The position numbers and the translations under genes are program-made. Positions 39,863 through 52,302 of a DNA stretch of 64,000 nt are shown in pieces. How positions within the stretch are numbered: position 1 is the first letter of the stretch; the number at the start of each line of letters is the position of its first letter. The notes beneath the pieces are model-generated. The model saw only the letters and a program-made list of their open reading frames with translations, ran no database searches and had not been told where the DNA came from. This DNA is from Arabidopsis thaliana (lineage: Eukaryota > Streptophyta > Magnoliopsida > Brassicales > Brassicaceae). The DNA lies in contig NC_003076.8 in assembly GCF_000001735.4 (NCBI RefSeq), forward strand, positions 18,355,835-18,419,834. Reading direction: 5' to 3'.

Positions 39863-40516
39863 AGAAATATCATATTGGGTACACAAAAGGTTGATACTCT
39901 ATTTTTGTTTGTATGCTTTGTTTGGTTGTCTTTTCTTGTTAATTTGTGTGAAATCGCATCAAAGCTATCTCCGTTTGTACAATGTGTTCAACATCTTTGA
40001 TAAGTGTATGTATTATACAAACAACAGACAGTGAAAGTTTGAAACCATGATTAATTTAGTAGGTGTGGTTAGTTATGGATTTGGCTATTTTATTCGGTTT
40101 GGTTTAATTCGTTTGATTGGTTCAACAGACAGTGAAAGTGTGAAACAATTAACACGTTTTTTCCTCCGTCTAATTAAGGTGTAGTAAAATTGCGAACACT
40201 TGTTGAATTCAATTGATTTAGTTTTGTGCAATTTGACATGATTATATTTGTAAATTTGTACAATAGGCATTTAAATGGTTTGGTTTGGTTTGGGGTGCTT
40301 TCGTCGGATTCAATTCGGCCTGGTTCGCATGCCAAATAGGCCAGGGCCCAATAAACCGTAACTTGGATTAGGTAGACCAATTAAGAATAATAACCCGACC
40401 CGTTTCAATTAAGGGTCGGATCACTCACTCCCGTGTTTCTTCTTTCTTCTTCCAAAGGTGTTTGTTTTATCAAATCCACATTTCCCCAAATTTCTTTCTT
40501 CTTCTTCGCTTCAGCC
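39863..40516. other. DUR3-ClpP4 spacer
   Basis: Contains the DUR3 3' UTR, a short repeated phrase CAACAGACAGTGAAAGT (40022 and 40122 regions, about 100 bp apart) and the ClpP4 promoter with a GGGCCCAATAAA-type sequence near 40345. No gene seen. Confidence 0.6.
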
Positions 40517-41752
40517 ATGGGAACCCTATCTCTCTCATCTTCTCTCAAACCTTCACTCGTTTCATCAAGACTCAATTCATCTTCCTCCGCATCTTCTTCT
40601 TCGTTTCCTAAACCAAACAATCTCTACCTCAAACCCACCAAACTCATTTCACCACCTCTCAGAACAACTTCACCATCGCCATTGAGATTCGCCAATGCTT
40701 CAATCGAGATGTCGCAGACACAGGAATCAGCTATTCGCGGAGCTGAATCTGACGTCATGGGTCTTCTCCTTAGGGAACGAATCGTCTTTCTCGGTAGTAG
40801 TATCGACGATTTCGTCGCTGATGCTATTATGAGTCAGTTGCTTCTCTTAGATGCTAAAGATCCAAAGAAAGATATCAAACTCTTTATCAATTCTCCTGGT
40901 GGTTCTCTCAGGTTAAATTTTTATTTCGTTTCTTTGTTTTCTCATCTGGGTTTCTGCGTTAATGGCGAAAGTTTCAGTCTTTAGTAACTTAGGTCAGATT
41001 TTAGGGTTTTAGTAAGCATTGAAACGTAATTCAGTTGACTGATAAATTTAAGTATAATATGCAGATTTTAGTTGAAATGAAGTGATTTCTCTGCTAAATT
41101 GCTGTGATAGAACTGTAAGAGCTGAAACTGTTCACTGAAGTCTCTCTTCAGCTATTTTGCTAATGTTACTTTGTGGTTGACTATTAGTAATCTTGTTGAC
41201 TAGTTTGTATAGTGTTTGATTGGTTTTATATTATACTTCAGACTTAATGTTGTGATTGTTTGGTTTAGTGCAACCATGGCTATATACGATGTGGTTCAGC
41301 TTGTGAGAGCTGATGTTTCGACGATTGCTCTTGGCATTGCTGCATCAACAGCTTCGATTATTCTTGGTGCGGGAACTAAAGGCAAGCGCTTTGCTATGCC
41401 CAACACGAGGATAATGATTCATCAACCTCTTGGAGGTGCAAGCGGTCAAGCTATAGATGTTGAGATTCAAGCTAAGGAAGTTATGCATAACAAGAACAAT
41501 GTCACCAGCATTATCGCGGGATGTACTAGTCGATCGTTTGAGCAGGTTCTGAAAGATATTGATAGGGACCGGTACATGTCTCCAATTGAAGCAGTTGAGT
41601 ATGGTTTAATTGATGGAGTTATTGATGGAGACAGCATTATTCCTCTTGAACCTGTTCCTGATAGAGTGAAACCGAGAGTAAACTACGAGGAGATTAGCAA
41701 GGATCCGATGAAATTCTTGACTCCCGAGATACCTGATGATGAGATCTACTAA
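40517..41752 (+). CDS. CLPP4: Plastid Clp protease proteolytic subunit ClpP4
   Basis: Two exons, 40517-40911 and 41269-41752, join within a Ser codon (GGSLR/S) to give 292 residues. The first about 60 residues are rich in Ser, Thr and Pro ([20 protein letters not shown]), a chloroplast transit peptide. The S14 peptidase core follows, with [16 protein letters not shown] and INSPGGS. The catalytic triad is Ser158 (GIAASTAS), His183 (MIHQPLGG) and Asp232 (DRDRYMSP). ClpP4 is one of the nuclear-encoded P-ring subunits of the stromal ClpPRT protease and is essential for plastid development. The 3' UTR probably has an intron (GCAG/GTGATT near 41774 to TTCAG at 41964). Nothing looks damaged. Confidence 0.95.
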
Positions 41753-43155
41753 AGCCAAGCTCGTCTAGAAGCAGGTGATTGATCATTTTGACTATAACTA
41801 CGTTCTGGTTAATATTTACCCATGGTTTCTTCATCGTTTGCTATTTAGTGGTGAAGATTGAATAATGTTTGAATCTTTATTGTCAAGAAGATGAATGAAC
41901 ATAAACCTAGTTAGACTGTTGTGATTTCCATTAAAGGAGAAATCTGACATTTCTTTATCTTCAGGGATCTTCAAATGTGACTAAGACTAGCAGTTTCGAG
42001 GAAAAGCTCAATTTCTTCTGCGGTTACTGGTATTGGCTTTGCGAAACCGAAGCTGGTAGTACTTGGCTTTTGTATCTCATATTTCAGTTGTTCAGAAAAT
42101 AATTGTTCTTTAAATCACTCTGTTTTGAGGAAAATGACTTAAAGAAGCTGTAGTTATCTCGTTTATGACAATCCCTTCAAGTGTTTAATGGATTCAAGAA
42201 GTATCAGTCAGTATTTTTGTGGTATTCATATTTAAGACCATGAACTTTTACAACCATAAACTTTTTTATTTGCAAAATATATTATGTGAGGTGTTGATTT
42301 CGAGAAACAAAATGTTAGCAAACGAATAGTATGTTTTAAGGCTGTAAAATACCATGATTATGGCATACACTTTGGTAAAAAACCTCAAAACTAACCTACA
42401 TATATAAATAATCGTATATTAAGCTCCACTAAACTATATATACGTCGGTGATCATTTAGCTAATAACTAATAAGTTTTTATTTCTTCTTTTATGGATTCA
42501 AAGTTTGTAAAATTTATTGGATTTGGGCATTTGACGTAGTCCTTCTCGACGTAGTCAAAATGAAACATCTTTTTAATTGTAAGGTTTAGCGGAGCTTCAT
42601 CGTGGGCCACTATGTATTCCACGTCAGCAGTTCAAAAACAAGAAGCTTCTACGGTAAGCTTAACATTAATTCCGGTATTATTTTTCAACTTGAAAAGATT
42701 TTTTCCTCATTACTACTTAATTACTCATTAATTTGGCATTAGTTCATTATTTTGGTCCCTTGATTCTTCATTTATTTACAACTTATTCATCAAACAAAAA
42801 CTTTCTACATGTTCATTAGAAATCTACGTATAATTTTGAACATTACGGACAATTACGAAAATGGGATTTTAATTTAAGGAGTTTTATGTACTTTGGGGCT
42901 TATTTATAATTCTTGTAAAATCAAAGACCCGATATGTAAATAGTCCAAAACTGACGAAAACGTTCTAGTTTTCCATTTCCCTCTAAAAAGCTCCCACCTT
43001 TACACATCTTTAGGGTTCAATCATTAAAATCCCTAATTCAATTTATCATCCTTTCTCTTTCGTCTTCTCAATTTCTGAATCAAACCCAATTCCCTTCTCG
43101 AAATCTAGTTTCTCTACAGTGCGAAAATCGAGGTTAATTGTGTTCGTCGGAAACG
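41753..43155. other. ClpP4 3' UTR (with probable intron) and RPA1C promoter
   Basis: 41753 to about 42100 is 3' UTR of ClpP4. 42240-42960 is AT-rich spacer without a gene. 42960-43155 is the leader of RPA1C, with a telo-box-like TAGGGTT at about 43011. Confidence 0.6.
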
Positions 43156-45810
43156 ATGGCGGTGAGTTTGACGGAGGGAGTGGTAATGAAGATGTTGAAC
43201 GGAGAAGTGACGAGCGAGACAGATATGATGCCAGTGCTACAAGTAACGGAATTGAAGCTGATTCAGAGCAAGCTTCATCAAAATCAGGAATCTAGCAATC
43301 GATATAAGTTTTTATTATCAGATGGGACTGACTTGGCAGCAGGAATGCTTAATACTTCATTGAACAGTTTAGTGAATCAAGGAACTATTCAATTGGGTTC
43401 GGTTATAAGACTCACTCACTACATCTGCAATCTCATCCAGACTCGAAGGTAATATTGCAATCTCTTAACCCTAGATTCATAATTGTCTAAAGAACCAATC
43501 TTTTTTATTTTTAAAGTAGTTCTGATGATGATGAGTTACAGGATTGTTGTTATTATGCAATTGGAGGTTATTGTGGAGAAATGTAATATAATTGGAAATC
43601 CTAAAGAACCTGGGCATAGCTCGATTAATCCACAACGTGGTGGAGTTAACACACAAAGCAATGGTGGTTCTGAGCAGCAACAAGCTAGAAGGAGTGATGT
43701 GAATGGTGGGAGATACGGTGTATCGGCTAATTCGCCTCAACCTCAAGTTGTTCATAACAGTTCCGACGCTGGAAGATACTGTGTATCGGCTAATTCACCT
43801 CAGCCTCAAGTTGTTCATAGCAGTTCCGACGCTGGAAGATATGGTGTATCGGCTAATTCACCTCAGCGTCAAGTTGTTCATAACAGTCCCGACGCTGGGA
43901 GATATGGACAGCCTCAAGTTAGTCAAAGATATGGTACTGGTTCTGGTTATCCGGAAACATCACCTTCCACTAGACCGTATGTGAGCTCAAATGCAGGTTA
44001 TGGAGGCTCTAGGCAGGACCAACCTCGGGCTCCTACTGCAACAACTGCTTATTCCCGTCCGGTTCAGTCAGCTTATCAGCCACAACAACCACCGATGTAT
44101 GTTAACAGGGGACCTGTGGCTAGGAACGAAGCTCCTCCGAGGATAAATCCGATTGCTGCTCTTAATCCTTACCAGGGTCGGTGGACCATCAAGGTTAGGG
44201 TCACGAGTAAGGCAGACCTGAGGCGGTTTAATAATCCGCGTGGGGAAGGGAAGTTGTTCAGTTTTGATCTTCTTGATGCTGATGGTGGAGAAATACGGGT
44301 GACTTGTTTTAATGATGCGGTTGATCAATTCTTTGACAAGATTGTAGTTGGTAATGTTTATCTGATTTCAAGGGGAAATTTGAAGCCTGCTCAGAAGAAC
44401 TTTAATCATCTTCCGAATGATTATGAAATACATTTGGACTCTGCATCAACGATACAGCCTTGTGAAGATGATGGTACCATTCCACGCTATCATTTCCATT
44501 TTCGTAACATAGGTGATATTGAAAACATGGAGAACAACAGCACCACTGATGTAATTGGTATTGTTTCGTCCATCAGTCCGACAGTAGCAATTATGCGGAA
44601 AAACTTAACTGAGGTACAGAAAAGGTCTCTTCAGTTGAAGGATATGTCAGGCCGAAGTGTTGAGGTAACCATGTGGGGTAATTTCTGCAACGCAGAAGGA
44701 CAGAAATTGCAAAATCTTTGTGATTCTGGGGTATTCCCGGTTCTTGCTTTGAAAGCGGGCAGGATCGGTGAATTCAACGGGAAGCAAGTGAGCACAATTG
44801 GAGCAAGTCAATTCTTTATAGAGCCAGATTTCCCTGAAGCCAGAGAATTAAGGCAATGGTATGAGAGAGAAGGAAGGAATGCTCATTTTACCTCCATATC
44901 TAGAGAGTTTTCCGGTGTTGGCAGACAAGAAGTTCGCAAGGTAATTGCACAGATCAAGGACGAGAAGCTAGGGACCTCAGAGAAGCCGGACTGGATCACA
45001 GTCTGTGCCACCATTTCATTCATGAAGGTTGAAAATTTCTGCTATACGGCTTGTCCTATCATGAATGGAGATCGTCCATGCAGCAAAAAGGTCACAAATA
45101 ACGGAGATGGGACATGGCGTTGTGAGAAGTGTGACAAATGCGTGGATGAATGTGACTACAGGTATATATTACAGATCCAGTTACAGGACCATACAGACCT
45201 AACCTGGGCAACTGCATTCCAAGAAGCTGGTGAAGAGATAATGGGAATGTCTGCAAAAGATTTGTATTATGTGAAGTATGAAAATCAGGATGAGGAGAAA
45301 TTTGAAGATATCATCCGCAGTGTCGCTTTTACTAAGTACATTTTCAAGCTGAAGATTAAAGAAGAAACTTACAGCGATGAGCAGCGGGTTAAAGCAACAG
45401 TTGTGAAAGCTGAAAAGCTGAATTATTCTTCAAATACCAGGTTCATGCTAGAGGCAATAGATAAACTCAAGATAGGAGATGCAAATTCTCTCCCTATAAA
45501 GGCAGAGAGTTCCAATTACAGGTCTGATGCATTTAATTCCGGTGTTGGAACCTCAGGAACTAGAGACACCGCATCAGTCGATGCACGCAGAGAATTTGGA
45601 TTACCTGCAGCAAACCAAGTGGGTCAATATGGAAATCAGTACAGTAGTGATGCAAGGTCTCTTGGCGGTTTTACTAGCTGCAACGTGTGTCGCAGCAACA
45701 GCCATGTTTCTGCAAACTGCCCAACCCTTATGAGTGAGCCACAAGGACAATACATGGGTGGCACAAATGCAGGAGGAGGTATGCCAAGGCAACATGTAGG
45801 CAGCTACTGA
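43156..45810 (+). CDS. RPA1C: Replication protein A 70-kDa subunit C (RPA1C/RPA70C)
   Basis: Two exons, 43156-43448 and 43542-45810, give 853 residues. Order: N-terminal protein-interaction OB fold (about 1-120), a disordered linker with three perfect-length 21-residue repeats (from residue 154), DBD-A (GRWTIKVRVTSKADLRRFNN), DBD-B (TDVIGIVSSISPTVAIMRKN) and DBD-C with a zinc ribbon starting near residue 602 (CPIMNGDRPC, then CEKCDKC). The C-terminal tail carries a CCHC zinc knuckle at about 811-824 (CNVCRSNSHVSANC). RPA coats single-stranded DNA in replication, repair and recombination. The added zinc knuckle and length mark the plant RPA1C/E group, which works mainly in double-strand break repair and crossover formation. 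The gene is intact. Confidence 0.95.
43708..43896 (+). repeat. Three in-frame 63-bp tandem repeats within RPA1C
   Basis: Units begin at 43708, 43771 and 43834, with a fourth partial start at 43897. Each encodes GRYGVSANSPQPQVVHNSSD plus A, with few changes (Gly to Cys in unit 2, Pro to Arg in unit 3). They lie in the flexible linker before DBD-A. Confidence 0.9.
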
Positions 45811-46236
45811 AAAACTTAAGTGACTATTTCACCTCATCATTATCATCAACAATGGTCAGATGCTGTTTTGACCGTCTTAAGTTTTTACTTATCTACAACA
45901 TTAGGATGCTTCAGTTCCATTTTTCGTGGGTCTTTTAGTGTTTCTGTTTTCTATTTTTTTTTTTTTTTGTGTTTTTGTTTTCTTTGTATAACTCTCTTTA
46001 TTACTAGATGAGGTTAAGTTTTCTGATTGAAGTAAAGTCAATAACTTTCTTTTGAATTGTAAGAGAGGTTAAAGAGGGAATTATTAACCTTTTATTTAGA
46101 CCCATTTTGAAGGGATAAAACGACACCATTGTTATGGTTTACACAATTCACTGAATTACAAAAACCTTCCCTCACACACAAATATCCAATCCTTACATAG
46201 TAATTTGTAGTTTCTGAAATCAATAAGAACATTCTC
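45811..46236. other. Convergent 3' ends
   Basis: The 3' UTR of RPA1C (plus) and of the minus-strand gene ending at 46237 meet here. T-rich, nothing else seen. Confidence 0.6.
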
Positions 46237-47448
46237 TCAATAACAGAGTCCAGTTGATTTAGCAGACTCTCCAATATTTACATTGTAATAAACCTGCTTC
46301 ACTCCCTCCCCTATACCACAATGTCCCCCAGAAATGCCTGAGTCGCCAGGGCTCTGGTTGTATCCAGAAACCATAGCGGTTACAGGAACCATTTTCTCAG
46401 CTACTGCTTTGAGACGGTAACGCTCAGCTCTTGACCCAATCACCTGTCCCAAGATCGAAGCTCCAATGGTCAAAGCCATGGCTGTTTTGGGCATCAGAAC
46501 AGATTTCCTAAGCATTGCTATAAAAGGCACAGCAGCATGGACAGCCAAAAACCATGCAGGCGAAAACTTCTTTGTGTGTTCTCTCCATACACCTAGAGGC
46601 ACATTTGCAGCCATTCCCATGAGAGCGATTGCAAGCATCTTTTCAGGTAAAGGCTGAGGGCGAAGACTTTTGACCAAAGCAGTCTTCGAAAGTGCAGCTC
46701 TAGCAGCTACTATAGGAGCTGGACATCTATATTTCATACCAGGTGGTAGCGTTAATGCTTTAGAAATAAGAGGCATGACTTTGCTTGCAGCTCTAAAAGA
46801 CTTGGCGATAGGACAATTCCCGGTTTTTAACCATTCGTCTCCAACTGCCTCATGTTTCGAAGAGTCCCCAGACTACAATAAGCAAGCAATCAAGCAAAAA
46901 GATATCAGAAACAGTAACTCCTTGTAAAATTCTAAAGTTTTACACAATCTATCAAATCCTACCTGTTGGTTTTTGGAAGGTTTAGGTTTCTTCTGTTGTT
47001 TCTTCCATTTCTCTGAGAAAGGACCAAAACCAAAAGGGCCTCCAGGACCAAAAGCTGATAGGCTTATTGTAGCTACCTTACCAGCAAGTGGATTGAATTG
47101 CAGAGCACGACGACCCGCCTCATCTTCAGAATCATCAGCGAAACCAGAAAGCGGCACAATACCATCTTTCCCATGGAAGAGCTTGAATGCTGAATCAAAT
47201 CCAGGACCATCTTCAAAAATAGGACCTTTACCTCCTTGCACCTATTATCCAAGGAAACATAAACTTCATCACCAGAGAATCAAATAGCATAAAAATTTAT
47301 AGTTTTTTTAACCGAAAAGGTAAGAAATTCTTACCGGAATTGGAAAACTCAAGGAGGAGAAGGACAAATTGGTAGGCTTGTTGATGTTTCTCAGGAAAGG
47401 GCATTTCTGGATTATGCTTTCGGCAGCAAAGGGACACTCTTGATCCAT
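46237..47448 (-). CDS. Conserved plant protein of unknown function (At5g45410-like)
   Basis: Three exons on the minus strand (47448-47335, 47241-46963, 46872-46237) give 342 residues. The N-terminus MDQECPFAAESIIQKCPFLR has paired Cys-Pro-Phe motifs. A Gly/Pro/Phe-rich stretch follows (FGPGGPFGFGPFSEKWKKQQ, then KKPKPSKNQQ). The C-terminal 200 residues hold several Ala/Leu/Val-rich, possibly membrane-associated helices (KMLAIALMGMAANVPLGVWR, AWFLAVHAAVPFIAMLRKS, AMALTIGASILGQVIGSRAE). Some annotations call it a B-box zinc finger, but I see no B-box spacing of Cys/His and do not support that. A homologous gene exists on chromosome 4 in Arabidopsis (from recall). A leader intron is likely, from the TCAG/GTGATT donor near 47909. 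The function is unknown. Confidence 0.85.
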
Positions 47449-49833
47449 TTTTTAGCTGAGCAAATGATCCTGAGAGATTGAAATTGATGATCAAACGAAT
47501 AAATCTCAAAACTTGATTCAAGAATAAACAAATCCAAGATGAAATCAAAGAATAAAAAATCGAAATCAACATTCGAATCAAACCGAAAACAAGCTTTGAG
47601 CTTCATTTTCTGAAAATTTTAGGATTCGGCAAAAAAAAAAAACCAAAAAAAAAAAATTACCCTAAACTTAAACGTACTATGAATCAAATTCCGCCATGAA
47701 ACCCTAAACTCGAATGGAAAATAGAGATCCCGCAACAATTTCGTATGAAAAACTCAGCAGAAAATCTGCATCGCAAGATCTATTTTGTTATAGAATGAAA
47801 AAATTGAATCATGTGAAACCTAGAGAAGAGATCTTTTTCGAATACATGCCAGTTTTATGAAGAATCGATATGATAAATCAGAAAAAAACAAAGAGAGAAT
47901 CAATCACCTGAGAATTTTCGCCGGCAAATGAATTGCAGAGTAGCTTAGACTTTTGATAAAACGTGTGGTGAACACAGACGTGCTTTGAGTTTCTATTGAG
48001 AGTTACCGGTTTAGTCGGTAAACCCGTGAAACTCTTTTTTATAAAACCGGTGATTTCCGGTTTAGTTGACTCTGTAATGTAGCACGTGGTTGTGTTCGGT
48101 GGAGAAACTGAACCACGAAGACTATTTGGTGTTGGATAATAATGGATCGCATGCCGTTTATCGTCACTAATTATCTGATCCAACGGTTGAGATTTAGTGG
48201 GGTAGCTTTTGCGGTTGTTGTTGAAGACTTGTAGTGATAAAAATGTTAAGAATATTATATGAAAATTCTAGTTTGGAATTTTGGATTAAGAATATATATA
48301 GTCTTTTTATATATTTCCCTAGTAATAAAATAGGTGCTCTTTGGGGAGGGGATACACAGATGCTCAAGTCTTGTAATTCGAATCAAAGCTTGAAGTAAAG
48401 AAGAACTCATAACTTTATGTTAAATTCTTTGGCATATTGAGATGCTTTCTTTTCTTCTCTCTAAAAGAAACTTCCTGCAGAACTCTATTCACTACTTTGG
48501 GCGTTGTAGCAATAATCTCAAGCAGCAAACACAAAATTGTTTTTCCTCTCCTGGTATTTGCCTTAATCCCGTACAGATGTCCTGCGTCAAAAGGTTTATG
48601 TCAGTAAAAGATTGTGTAAACATAAATTAGAGCAGTTTTAGACTATTTTGACTCGATTCTGTAAATGTCAACTTGTGAGTATAGCTCTATTTGATCACAT
48701 ACTTGAGCATACATTTGGTTTCTTTTGCACATCTCAAAGGACTACCAAAATAAGATAGAAAATCATGAAATGCAGACATATTACTTTCCCTAAGATCGAA
48801 TCTAACATGACAGAGGACTCCAAGATTTTATAGTAGTTTGTGAACCGATCATTCAGCAACAGGGGGAAATTTATACCAATTAAACTCTACTAGGGATAGA
48901 CACCATTACCAGTATTATAAACCTAAACCAGTTCTATGTCAAGTTGACGCCATCTTTCTCCTAGCCAAACATGCCTTTTTCATTATTCTGTTCAAAGCAT
49001 TGCATTACCAAATTTGACCAGCAACTAGCAAATATAAAAGACAGCAAAGAAGCTGCAGGAAACTAGCATAAAGCATTCATGAAAACCGATGGGGTTTGAC
49101 ATGACATATAAGAAACATGGAAAATATGCCTCAAGAGTCTTTCCCCTAGCTGTTCTCAAACGAGACCTCTCAGCAACTAGCAACCTAATTCATAAGTAAC
49201 TTATAAAACATCAGCTAAAGAATATGTTATCAGCATTTCATCAACATAATCTTTCCATATTAAATTTATAATGCTCCGTACTAAGCTTAACAAACCAATT
49301 AAAGTATGCCTTTGGGCTTTGGCATTATTCTGTTCAACCATTTCATTCCATTCTAAACTTGAGAAACATGGAAAACACAGTGGCTCAGCACACTTTTACC
49401 AACGATTAATCATAGAACCATTCATGGATCAAAAAGCAAGCCACCCCAACATCAAGAACATGAGCCAGGACTCTATAAGTAGGATAACTAGAGTTACAAC
49501 TTAGAAGCTTACTCTAACTGTTTTCAAAAGATCTCCTTCTCAATTCTAGACAGTAATTTTTTTACCTATAATGTTATGCGACCTAATTCATAAGTAACCT
49601 ATAAAACATCAGCATAAGAATACATTGTCAGCATTTCATCAACTCAATCTCTCCAGATTAAAAATCAACATCTTCAGTGTAACTCACACTAATGGAGATA
49701 TCAACAAGCCTAGGAAGCTTATACAGCAAAGTTGTAGCAACTACAATGGAATAAGGCTCTTGTGGCATGTTTATTACCTTAATAAAGAGTATCTTTTTCA
49801 ATCAAAAGACTCTAGTTTATCAATTACCTCTAG
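47449..49833. other. Spacer with a diverged tandem duplication
   Basis: 47449 to about 48100 is leader and promoter of the minus-strand gene at 46237. 48250-49830 has no supported gene. Inside it a segment of at least 85 bp beginning CCTAATTCATAAGTAAC at 49184 recurs at 49582, and matching phrases such as GAGAAACATGGAAAA and TTATTCTGTTCAA suggest that the whole about 400-bp unit was duplicated. Confidence 0.6.
49184..49670 (+). repeat. Diverged direct repeat, spacing 398 bp
   Basis: 49184-49272 and 49582-49670 share CCTAATTCATAAGTAAC, TATAAAACATCAGC and TCAGCATTTCATCAAC in the same order, with scattered substitutions. Confidence 0.7.
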
Positions 49834-50763
49834 TTAATTAGCTGGAGTTTTCGAGCTCCGAAACCCTTTTTTAAGCTCAGTAACTCTCTTCATACAAGCT
49901 GCTTTCGACTTCCCAGGTACTGCAGCTGCAATCTTCTCCCATCTCATAGCTGCCTCCTTAGGAAAAGCTTTTAAAGCATTGAGCAATGCAATGTCTTCTC
50001 CATTACTCCAAATCTCCTTAGTACCTTCCGCATCTCCACCAGCTCCAGAATTCTCTTCGTTTTCATCAACCAATCTAGGATCTGAAGCTTTCCTATTCTT
50101 TAAAAACTGAGCGTAATCATCACTCTCATAGATTTTCTTCTCACCTATCTCTTTCGCCTTCTTAATCACATTCTCTGTCTTGTATCTTCCTCCGAACGCT
50201 GAAGCCACCGTCTCCCATCTCCCAGGTTTACCAGCTGGATGCTTAATCAACTGCTTCTTCAAAATCTCGATCTCTTCAGCAGTCCAATCTTTAGTTTCAT
50301 TCACAGATCCACTCTCCTTAGACTGCGGAATCACCACTTTCCTCGAAACTTCAGTCACCGCAGAAGCATTTTCCGGCGGATTATCGCTCTTCGTCGAACC
50401 TTTAGATCGCTTATTCACCGATTTCCTCCTGGATTCACGTTCGTTATCCGTGGATGACTCATCGTGAATCTGTTCTGGCTCCAAGATCTGACCATAACCG
50501 ACGCGAATCTTACCTCCGGTGAGCGAGCTAGGAGCGAAAGGACCGACGAGGAAAGAGAGGGAAAGCCATAATAGTAGCGATTTGGCAGGTTCAGATTCGA
50601 AGTAGAAGAAGGAGAGAGATAATATGATGAGGGAGATTGAGACGGAGATTGAAATGAAAAGCTTGTTAGGGATTCTAGCTTCTTCTTCTTCCTCCGCCGT
50701 GTGAGAAGAAGAAGGACGAGATTGGAAAACGAATCTAGGCCTGTCTTCGTCGAAAAAATCCAT
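49834..50763 (-). CDS. MAMYB: Membrane-anchored MYB protein (maMYB)
   Basis: A single-exon gene of 309 residues. I start it at 50763 ([20 protein letters not shown]). The frame is open for another 43 codons upstream, but that part lies in leader and promoter sequence with site II motifs. An N-terminal Ser/Glu-rich segment is followed by two hydrophobic spans ([20 protein letters not shown] and [19 protein letters not shown]), a charged disordered region with [12 protein letters not shown], and two SANT/MYB repeats ([20 protein letters not shown] and [20 protein letters not shown]). This is the layout of the ER-membrane-anchored MYB described in Arabidopsis root hair elongation, where release of the MYB part to the nucleus has been proposed. 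It also resembles the DnaJC1/ZRF family of SANT proteins. Confidence 0.92.
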
Positions 50764-50841
50764 TGTTGCTCTGTTGCACTGTAGAAGAAGCTGAAACAAT
50801 AAATAAAACTTAGAAAAAAAAATCTCAGAAATAAGTGTTTT

Positions 50842-50891
50842 TGGGCTTTTGAAAGTCCATATACGAAGATTTTTGGGTATTGTAAAGCCCA
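50842..50891 (-). promoter_or_regulatory. Site II motifs upstream of maMYB
   Basis: TGGGCT at 50842-50847 and AGCCCA at 50886-50891 lie 80-130 bp upstream of the chosen start. This supports the view that the in-frame upstream extension is promoter or leader, not coding. Confidence 0.4.
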
Positions 50892-51586
50892 TATATATTA
50901 AAATTTAGCATATGACAAAATTGGTTATACGAATTTTAATTAGTTAATTTTAGAGTAAGCAAACCCTTAATTAATTAAATTTTAGTGGAAAGCGTGTACA
51001 CTCGAGATCGCAGATAGAGATAGTAGGACTCAGAGAAGATTGTGCCACTAATCATGCTCTTGAGCCTTTCTGTTCAACAACGAAGCAATTGCAGAGAAAT
51101 CACACGTTTGTGTACGACATTTTTTTTTTTTAACGTCGATTTATTGGTTAGTTTTATATTGCAACTATATTATAAAATGAAAATATTGTTGACGGAAAAA
51201 TGGAAATTTTAGGAGCCAGAAAAAAGGGAAGGAAACAATAATTCACTATTACGAAAATATATAAACTTGTACGAAAAGTCAAGGAAACCATTTATCACCT
51301 GTTACAACTTGGAATGGAAAGCGGAGAATATATTAGGCAAAGGCTAGAGAAGTTAAATAAAGGATAAAAGCTTACGGTTCAGATTGGAGATGACGGCATT
51401 TATGAAATATCGACGGTTTATCTGTGGATAATTACTGTAGGTTGAGATGCAGGAGATTCGAGCTTAGCACCAACAGACACTACCATAATAAATAGCTTAA
51501 TAATATATTCCTTTTTAGCTGAGATATTATAAAGTAGGGTTTAATTTGTTATTATCACGAGAACCACACAAATACGCGGCAAAGAG

Positions 51587-51595
<9 letters not shown>

Positions 51596-51623
<28 letters not shown>
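51596..51623 (+). repeat. GA microsatellite in leader exon
   Basis: About 14 uninterrupted GA units, a common feature of Arabidopsis 5' UTRs. Confidence 0.85.
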
Positions 51624-51628
<5 letters not shown>

Positions 51629-52302
51629 GTGGAGTCGTGATAAGGGAGAAGCTCTGGATACAGTCTCTTCCCGTCGTCGGAGACGGAGTTTATGCCTATT
51701 GGCTCCTGAGGTAAAATCGAGATCGCCTTTTTTTATTTTGTTTCTCGTGTTTTGACTGATGCGCTTTTGATTCTCTCTTCGTTTGTTTGCTTTGAGTATA
51801 TTTTTATTATTGGAGTCGCGTTTCTGAGAACTTTGGATTTGAACGTATACGGATTGGTTTTTTTATTGAATTTTAGGGTTACGCTTTTTTGTGGGTTTTT
51901 TTTTTTTTTTATGTTATCGTTTCGGTTTGTGAATTTCTTCGTTCATTCAGATCTGAGATAAATTGAGTCTATGGTTGGTTGGTTTTTATGGTAAAACTTC
52001 AGCAGAGTTGAAATTAGGTACTAGAATTTTAGATATGATGATAGTTTCTCAGAGATTATGAATTGGGATCTTTCTGTACCTCTTTGCAGTTTGGTTTCTT
52101 AGGGTTTTGACCTTCGCCAGTATTGGATTTGGATTTCATTGTTAATATGCCTTTGTGTAAGACATGTTCTAGATAACATTATTTGTACGATACCTTGAAT
52201 TGCCTGTTTTCGTTGCATTTCTAATGTCTTTATATACTGCTTTTGTGCTCATTATCAGGTTAGATTAAGCTTCGTATTTAGTGGATTTTCTTCTTTTGAG
52301 AT

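Noticed and set aside
43703..43984. 93-codon frame inside RPA1C with a repeated YRLIHLSLKLF pattern
   Set aside because: It is the second reading frame of the 63-bp tandem repeats, not a separate gene.
46237..47448. B-box zinc finger assignment for the conserved plant protein
   Set aside because: Cys and His residues do not show B-box spacing; only two CPF motifs are present at the N-terminus.
50764..50892. 43-codon upstream extension of the maMYB frame
   Set aside because: The region carries site II motifs and promoter-like composition, and MDFF gives the family N-terminus and the expected 309 residues. In-frame openness is probably chance.
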